A stretch of DNA of 64,000 bases from an uncultured Porphyromonadaceae bacterium (GTDB lineage Bacteria; Bacteroidota; Bacteroidia; Bacteroidales; Paludibacteraceae), in the NCBI GenBank assembly GCA_949285425.1, contig CASEAJ010000044.1, positions 50,163 through 114,162 of the forward strand, in the 5' to 3' direction. Shown here in pieces: positions 59,445 through 64,000 of the stretch. Below the pieces are notes generated by a model, which was given only the letters and a program-made list of their open reading frames with translations, ran no database searches and was not told the DNA's origin. Within the stretch, counting starts at the first letter, position 1; each line of letters begins with the position of its first letter. The translations under genes were made by a program, and so were the position numbers.

Positions 59445-59951
59445 TTACTTGTTTATTTCCACATTCAAACGTGTCTGGTCGGTCGGCATGCTGAGAATGT
59501 CGGTTTCACTCTGTTTCATCAGGTTTACTCCGCTCTGCACCAGATTGATGTCATCGGCCGTGGCGTTACGGAAATTGACATATTTGGCCGGGTAGCCCGA
59601 AATGCTGATTTCCAGCCGGCCTTCGGCATTGGTAATCACGTCAACGGTTGCGCCGATAATGGCATCGGCCCCGTGGGCGCGGGCGGCGCAGCTCAACGCC
59701 ACCTTCTTGAAGTTGGGAATGAATTTCACTATATCGGGTGTAACGGCATAGGCTGCGAACGCATCCTTTTCCGTGTACACAATGCGGTCGCCCGTAATTT
59801 GCAAATCGGCAATGAGGGGTGACACCATCACGCTGTGCAGGGGTTCCAGGTTGCGTGCGCTTGATTCCTTGTAGTCGGTGGTACGGTTCTGTGCATGTAC
59901 CGACAGGCATGCAAAAGCCATGAAGGCTAAAAACAGGAGTTGTTTTTTCAT
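59445..59951 (-). CDS. hypothetical exported protein
   Basis: 168-residue protein with a clear signal peptide (KKQLLFLAFMAFACLSVHAQ) and a small mixed domain (VMVSPLIADLQITGDRIVYTEKDAF, ARAHGADAIIGATVDVITNAEGRLEISISGYPAKYVNFR). The ADAIIGATVDV segment resembles periplasmic small domains that sort or fold with lipoproteins, but I cannot name the family with confidence. First gene of the BspA-like operon; probably periplasmic or outer-membrane associated. Confidence 0.8.
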   Translation of the reverse strand: MKKQLLFLAFMAFACLSVHAQNRTTDYKESSARNLEPLHSVMVSPLIADLQITGDRIVYTEKDAFAAYAVTPDIVKFIPNFKKVALSCAARAHGADAIIGATVDVITNAEGRLEISISGYPAKYVNFRNATADDINLVQSGVNLMKQSETDILSMPTDQTRLNVEINK

Positions 59952-59989
59952 AAGTCTGTTGTTTTTTTTATTGTGAATAAATGTTTAAT

Positions 59990-60095
59990 GTTAAGTAGCG
60001 GATAGCGGGGAGTGAGTAGCGGGGAGAATGATTAATGTTTAACTGTCAACTCGTCACTCCCCGTTTTCCACTTTCCATTCTCAACTTTCAACTAA
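59990..60095. repeat. composite heptad array
   Basis: AAGTAGCGGATAGCGGGGAG words, AATGATT words, then CTGTCAACTCGTCACTCCCC words. Part of the 443-bp gap 59952-60394, which also contains the large inverted repeat 60185-60342. Confidence 0.72.
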
Positions 60096-60184
60096 CCGTC
60101 TATGAGTTTTAATGTAACTATTCAACGGATAATCATTTATGGTCTTTTTGCGCTTCTACCCTTGTGTGGACTTCTGTTCCTCAT

Positions 60185-60342
60185 TTCATACCCCTACCCC
60201 GCTTCGCGGTACTCCCCCTACCTTAGGGGGAGAAAGGAATTACCATCACTTGCTTAGGCTTCAATGTCTTGTCATACAGTTCATTTCTCACTCTCCCCCT
60301 AAGGTAGGGGGAGTACCCTCGAAGAGGGGGTAGGGGTATGAA
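60185..60342. repeat. large inverted repeat, diverged copy 2 of the 107-bp hairpin element
   Basis: Arms of about 47 nt, from TTCATACCCCTACCCCGCTT to GAGGGGGTAGGGGTATGAA, nearly perfectly complementary around a 60-nt loop that keeps TCACTTGCTTAGGCTTCA and CATACAGTTCATTTC of the other copies. It would form a very stable hairpin in RNA or a cruciform in DNA. Confidence 0.85.
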
Positions 60343-60394
60343 CAAAGCAAGACAAAGAAAAAAGGCCTGTTTTTATTGGATGAATAGTTACGTC

Positions 60395-61729
60395 TTAATA
60401 TCCCCTTTCGGCGAGATAAATTTGTGCCACTTCGTCGTCGGTGAGTTGCCGTTGGTAGAAGCGGAGGTTGTCCACGTTCATGCCGAAAATGGCTTCGAGG
60501 TCATACAGGTCACCTCCCATGGTGAACTTGATACCAGCTCCGTAGTCTTTTTTGTCGTAGGGGTTCACTTCTTCGCTGACCATATCGGCATATTCACCGT
60601 TGATATATAGTTTGGTGTTGCAACGGGCGTATTGTGTTTTCCCGAATTCGGACGAAAGGGTTATGTGATGCCATTCGGTGGCGTTCAGGTAATTGTGGTT
60701 GAACGCGGGAATTTTGTTGTAGCTCGGATACCAGTAGTTGTAGTTCTGCACGATGAAATGCAGGTTGCCGCTGTTGTTTACCGTCAGTGTGAAAGAATTG
60801 TTCTTGCCCGAACTGTTGCTGGCATTGGTCTGAACGTGGAAAAGATGTCCGTTTTTCATTCCTTTTATCCAGAATGAAACGGCAAATTCGCTTTTGTCAA
60901 TCATGCCTTCGGGTATGTTCAGTATGCTTTGGCTGTTCAGTACAACCGACTTCGTTCCATCGGCAGCTCCTGCCATGTACAGTGGATTGACAATGCTGGC
61001 GTTAGGTCCGCCGACGACACTGCGGCTGTTATCTTCAAACGTGTAGTAGGCGTAAAGTCCGTTCGGGACGACCCCCGATGCATCGCCGGTGTTCATGCTT
61101 CCGTTGGCCGATACGTAAATCGGTGCATTTCCACCGGTGGAGTTTACCATGACAATGGTGCTCAGTTCCGAGTTGTCGGGTATCTGCGAACGGTCTATGC
61201 GTATGGTGAGTGTGGCACTGCCGTTTGCATCGATGCTACCCGAAGCAGGGGTGACAGCCACAATCCAATTGCAGTTGTAGTCCACCGTCCAGTCTATGCG
61301 GTCGGTACCCGTGTTGCGCAGCAGGACGGATTGTGAGGTGCTGCTGAGACCGAACTGGGCGTTCGGGTTTTGGATGAACAATACGCCGTTGCCGGGCATC
61401 AGTTGTATGTCACAGCGTCCGATGGCTCCGGCTTCTACGGTTACTGACTTGCTGTTGGACTGGAATCCGTTGCTTTGTGCCTGCACCGTATATTCACCGG
61501 GTGTGATGTCTATGTACTGGTAACTTCCGTCACTTCCGGTAACAGTGGTTTTCCCGCCAGGAGTCAGTGTGACGGATACATTGCTCAATGCCTCGCCGTT
61601 CACGGCGTTTTTAATGGTGCCGTGTATGCTGCCGTAGTCGTTGATTTCGGCCTCAACACAGGATGTGGTGCAAACGATGACAGTTAGAAAACTTAATAGG
61701 ATATACAGATTTGTTTTGATTCGTTTCAT
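60395..61729 (-). CDS. lipoprotein with carboxypeptidase-like, BACON-like and LamG domains
   Basis: 444 residues. Lipoprotein signal (LSFLTVIVCTTSC, Cys near 24), a CarboxypepD_reg-like domain (about 32-110, GSIHGTIKNAVNGEALSNVSVTLTPGG), a BACON-like/Ig-like domain (about 115-210, VLLRNTGTDRIDWTVDYNCNW), then a concanavalin/LamG domain (about 225-444, GLYAYYTFEDNSRSVVGGP, EWHHITLSSEFG, KLYINGEYADMV, DNLRFYQRQLTDDEVAQIY). Likely surface-exposed binding lipoprotein; no catalytic residues seen. Third gene of the operon 63340 to 60395. Confidence 0.9.
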   Translation of the reverse strand: MKRIKTNLYILLSFLTVIVCTTSCVEAEINDYGSIHGTIKNAVNGEALSNVSVTLTPGGKTTVTGSDGSYQYIDITPGEYTVQAQSNGFQSNSKSVTVEAGAIGRCDIQLMPGNGVLFIQNPNAQFGLSSTSQSVLLRNTGTDRIDWTVDYNCNWIVAVTPASGSIDANGSATLTIRIDRSQIPDNSELSTIVMVNSTGGNAPIYVSANGSMNTGDASGVVPNGLYAYYTFEDNSRSVVGGPNASIVNPLYMAGAADGTKSVVLNSQSILNIPEGMIDKSEFAVSFWIKGMKNGHLFHVQTNASNSSGKNNSFTLTVNNSGNLHFIVQNYNYWYPSYNKIPAFNHNYLNATEWHHITLSSEFGKTQYARCNTKLYINGEYADMVSEEVNPYDKKDYGAGIKFTMGGDLYDLEAIFGMNVDNLRFYQRQLTDDEVAQIYLAERGY

Positions 61730-61767
61730 TGTTTTTTTGTTTGGTTTTTTTTGTTAAAAAATGATTT

Positions 61768-62676
61768 TTAGAAGTGGAAAGATACGGATAGTCCCGAATC
61801 CTCGGCGGAAGCATAGGGGACAACGGCCAGTGGCCGGTTCCCGTTGGCGATGATGCGTTTTGCTCCCGGTGCAACCGTAGCATCAATCAGATTCCACACG
61901 TACAGGGCTGCAGCTCCGGCAATGCACACATTGCGTGCTGTGGCCATGTTGCGCGAGCGTGACCGATAGATGCGCCGATGTTCGATGTTGCGGGTTTCTT
62001 CTGTCATGTGGATGTAATGTTGTCGCAGACTTTCGGTGGCGACAAGGCCGCCGACCAGTCCTATCTCTCCTCCCAGAAACATCCAGCCTTTGCCGGTGAC
62101 ACCTTTGTACATTTGACCCCATCCGGGCACGATGGCCGACCTCCACAGACCGGACGCACCGTAGCGGGTGGTAAAAGTCACCGGATCGAACTGCGCCGGT
62201 TGTTGCGGACGGGCCACCTGATATAAGTTGTAATACCGGTATTGTCGCCGGCCGTTCACGGTTACTTCTTCCCAGTAGCTGTCAGCCACTTTGTAGCGTA
62301 AGGTGATTTCATCGCTCTCCTGTTTTATTTCCGATGTGGCATGTGTACGTTTTTGGTAGTCGGTCATTTGGTTGCCGGTTCCCCGTTCCGTTTCAATGTC
62401 AATGGTCACCATGTCCGATACTTTCACGTTGCGGTCGATGGCCACCTGTTCCATCAGGTCAAATATCACTTGGTCTTTGGCTTGGGTGCGTGTGTCGGCA
62501 AGAGCTTCCGCTTTGACAAAATAACAGGAACCGTTGGTGGACGCGGGAAGCTGTTGCAACCAGCGTGGCGGATACTTTTCGGAAGCATCGAGACGTTTTC
62601 CTGCCAAGACGGGTTGTATAAGGCTGGCCGTGGACAACAACAGGAGCCACAGCCGACCGTGATGTGCGGTTTTCAT
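61768..62676 (-). CDS. exported protein with DUF5683-like C-terminal region
   Basis: 302 residues. Signal peptide (RLWLLLLSTASLIQPVLAG), an LPP20-like periplasmic part (FVKAEALADTRTQAKDQVIFDLMEQVAI and SEIKQESDEITLRYKVADSYWEEV), then a segment WRSAIVPGWGQMYKGVTGKGWMFLGGE (about 180-206) that matches the P-G-x-G-Q-x-Y-x-G signature of DUF5683-type proteins, with two hydrophobic helices after it. Function unknown; envelope localisation likely. Lies 7 bp after the LPP20-like lipoprotein and 38 bp before the LamG lipoprotein. Confidence 0.75.
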   Translation of the reverse strand: MKTAHHGRLWLLLLSTASLIQPVLAGKRLDASEKYPPRWLQQLPASTNGSCYFVKAEALADTRTQAKDQVIFDLMEQVAIDRNVKVSDMVTIDIETERGTGNQMTDYQKRTHATSEIKQESDEITLRYKVADSYWEEVTVNGRRQYRYYNLYQVARPQQPAQFDPVTFTTRYGASGLWRSAIVPGWGQMYKGVTGKGWMFLGGEIGLVGGLVATESLRQHYIHMTEETRNIEHRRIYRSRSRNMATARNVCIAGAAALYVWNLIDATVAPGAKRIIANGNRPLAVVPYASAEDSGLSVSFHF

Positions 62677-62683
62677 AGGGCTG

Positions 62684-63340
62684 TTACAATCCTTTTGCTT
62701 TTTCCGCTTTCAGTTTTTCGAACGATTCCTGCATGGACTCTTCGAAGTCTTTCATGTTCTGTTCTACCCGGGCTTTTTCCGTGTCGGATATGACACGTTG
62801 TATTTCGGCGTTCTTCTTCAGTTGTTCGAGTACCGCATTGTAGTCGGCTTCCACGCATACGTAGGCATCGATAGTGCCATCGGCTTGGCGGTAAAAACTT
62901 GACATGACGATGCGGCTGCCGCGTATCAGTTCTTCAGCCACGGTTTTTACCTGGCTTTTGGCCCGGGTGGCAGCTTCGGCCACCTTCTTGGCTTCTTGGC
63001 CGTTGCTTGTCGAATTTCCGTATCGTTCGTTGTACAGTTCAATGGCATCGCTTGCCAAGGTGGCTATCTGTCCGGCCAGATCAGCCCGTGCCAGGGCGGT
63101 GGCATAGCGTTGGGCATTCTTCATGTCGAAATCGTTGTATTGTGCCCATGCACGGGGCGAGGTGGCCGTGGGATCTTCGGCATATAGTTGGCATTTGTCC
63201 ATCTCGATAGCTTCGCCCAGCGACGAAGGTTGGGGTGTTGTCGGGGTAGTGGCTACCGGCACTTGCTTGCTTCCTCCGCAAGCAAATAAGGTGAGAACAA
63301 GTATAGTCAACAGGTTGGTTTTAAAAAAGGTATTGTTCAT
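62684..63340 (-). CDS. LPP20-like lipoprotein
   Basis: 218 residues. Lipobox in LTLFACGGS (Cys near 21), a Pro/Thr linker, then an LPP20-like domain (RYATALARADLAGQIATLASDAIELY, SFYRQADGTIDAYVCVEADYNAVLEQL) and a long charged C-terminal helix (about 175-218), possibly coiled coil. Such proteins sit in the outer membrane or periplasm with unclear function. First gene of the operon with 61768 and 60395. Confidence 0.82.
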   Translation of the reverse strand: MNNTFFKTNLLTILVLTLFACGGSKQVPVATTPTTPQPSSLGEAIEMDKCQLYAEDPTATSPRAWAQYNDFDMKNAQRYATALARADLAGQIATLASDAIELYNERYGNSTSNGQEAKKVAEAATRAKSQVKTVAEELIRGSRIVMSSFYRQADGTIDAYVCVEADYNAVLEQLKKNAEIQRVISDTEKARVEQNMKDFEESMQESFEKLKAEKAKGL

Positions 63341-63433
63341 TTTTTTTTCATACTGTTATAGTGTCTCCTACTCCCTTGTTGTTTCGGCGTTTCGGAACTT
63401 CCGGCACCGGATGAAAATGAACCATACGCGCAC

Positions 63434-63453
63434 AAAAAAAGCGTGGTGCTTTG
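63434..63453 (-). terminator. terminator of the candidate small RNA
   Basis: On the - strand AAAGC-ACCAC-GCTTT followed by further T residues; short stem but a strong T-run. Confidence 0.55.
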
Positions 63454-63740
63454 TTTTATCGCTTCTACATTGACTCCTGAGGTTCTCGACTACCTACTCT
63501 TCAAATATATATACGAACAAAAGCCCACGCTGATAAGCGTGAGCGTCATATATGCATTTTCTTGAAGAGTGTTGAAATTGTCGAGATTTCAAGAGTCAAG
63601 AAATGGATAATAACGCTTTTTCCTAATATGTCTTTATTTTTCAAGATGCGCGTATTAAAATCTACGCTTTTTATACCATAGGCAAATCATTTTTTTTATG
63701 CAGGAGGTTGTCTCTGCACTCCTTGCAGATGTTATGCCCA
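63434..63740 (-). ncRNA. candidate structured small RNA (6S-like / Bacteroidales-1-like)
   Basis: Transcript predicted from a perfect - strand -7 element (63741-63748) to a terminator hairpin with T-run (63434-63453), about 300 nt. Its 3' half (63470-63599) folds as a long rod: TTGACTC/GAGTCAA, TCTCGAC/GTCGAGA, ACTCTTCAA/TTGAAGAGT, and an apical hairpin at 63523-63544 that is perfect only with a G-U pair on the - strand. A near-terminal rod with internal bubbles resembles 6S RNA; Bacteroidales-1 RNAs are also bounded by such a promoter and terminator. No ORF of note. Family assignment is tentative. Confidence 0.55.
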
Positions 63741-63748
63741 CAAAGGTA
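63741..63748 (-). promoter_or_regulatory. -7 element of the candidate small RNA
   Basis: Perfect TACCTTTG on the - strand, preceded at about the right distance only by a T-run (TTTT) as weak -33. Confidence 0.6.
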
Positions 63749-63805
63749 GATAATATTTTGAAATAAAAAAAACTGATTTAGAAGAAGGTAGTGAGGTGAA
63801 TTATT

Positions 63806-63912
63806 AACTGTCCTCGTACCCCCTCCCCGCTTCGCGGTACTCCCCCTAACCTAGGGGGAGAGTGAGATTACTTTCACTTGCTGAGGCTTTCATTATACAG
63901 TTCATTTCCGAC
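63806..63912 (+). repeat. 107-bp hairpin element, copy 3 of 3
   Basis: Nearly identical to 56847-56953 (two differences by eye). Preceded by a short AGTGAGG/ATTATT heptad remnant. The last 90 bp of the window begin GAGGCTGTCTCAAAATAG, which resembles insertion-sequence ends in this phylum but cannot be judged without the flanking DNA. 63341-64000 has no protein gene that I can support. Confidence 0.85.
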
Positions 63913-64000
63913 GAGGCTGTCTCAAAATAGAATTGCAAAAGTAAAAATCTTATAGATTAAAACTTAGAAGTAAAAAATCTCCTGCTTTAGCCCTTGTTTA

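Noticed and set aside
63914..64000. Insertion sequence beginning at the window end
   Set aside because: GAGGCTGTCTCAAAATAG resembles known IS ends, but no transposase or second end is within the window.
1..64000. tRNA and rRNA genes
   Set aside because: I looked for T-arm (GGTTCRA) contexts and cloverleaf-like spacing in the intergenic regions and found none that would hold.

Overview
This window looks like chromosomal DNA of a gut-type Bacteroidales bacterium (Bacteroides/Prevotella relatives). Reasons: many promoters fit the Bacteroidetes sigma-ABfr consensus (TTTG, about 20 nt, TAnnTTTG), Shine-Dalgarno sites are mostly absent, and the gene content is typical of the group (rfb genes in a capsule locus, BspA-type repeats, BACON/LamG lipoproteins, PL8 lyase, single-chain GlyRS, HU-like proteins, four-helix-bundle protein). 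No rRNA, tRNA, CRISPR array or complete insertion sequence was recognised.

Positions 1-33 kb are a capsule/O-antigen type polysaccharide locus, all on the + strand apart from an HU-like gene. It opens with the C-terminal part of a Wzz/BY-kinase, then the dTDP-L-rhamnose genes (rfbA, C, D, B) interrupted by a four-helix-bundle gene. A regulator-like AlbA/ATPase gene follows, then a flippase + F420-dehydrogenase-like + pyruvyltransferase trio (7.9-11.7 kb). From 12.7 to 27.4 kb lies an AT-rich, tightly overlapping operon that looks horizontally acquired: flippase, GT2, frameshifted DUF1919, GT32, acyltransferase, GT2, Wzy-like polymerase, GT32, nucleotidyltransferase/P-loop kinase-like protein, GT2, frameshifted acyltransferase, mosaic GT4, APH-like phosphotransferase and GT8. 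Two more GT4 genes (28.3 and 31.3 kb) flank a DUF4143 ATPase. Together these genes would make activated rhamnose, build a decorated repeat unit (acetyl, pyruvyl and possibly phosphate groups), flip it, polymerise it and control chain length.

Positions 32.6-56.8 kb are mostly housekeeping or accessory genes: a BASS-type transporter, an M23 lipoprotein, a GNAT/CDGSH pair, a large secreted multi-domain protein with two small partners, glyS, a PL8 lyase + cupin pair divergent from a MATE transporter, a type II topoisomerase A subunit, a CPA2 antiporter, a hemerythrin + atypical LuxR pair and a metallophosphoesterase. Positions 57.2-63.4 kb (all - strand) are six genes for lipoproteins and exported proteins, including a BspA-like protein with twelve 23-residue repeats. 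A probable structured small RNA lies upstream of them at 63.4-63.75 kb.

The most unusual feature is in the spacers. Almost every transcription-unit boundary outside the imported operon carries composite 7-bp-period arrays of three word families (TGACRAG-like, GGGWAGC-like, AATCATT-like), often as inverted arms around a gene. Other dispersed elements are interleaved with them: a 72/94-bp CTATAG element with 22-bp internal units, a 107-bp hairpin element, a 40-bp dyad in five copies and a 59-bp repeat in two copies. A second unusual feature is an acyltransferase gene bracketed by 75-bp direct repeats that carry the start of the neighbouring glycosyltransferase, which looks like a cassette-exchange junction.
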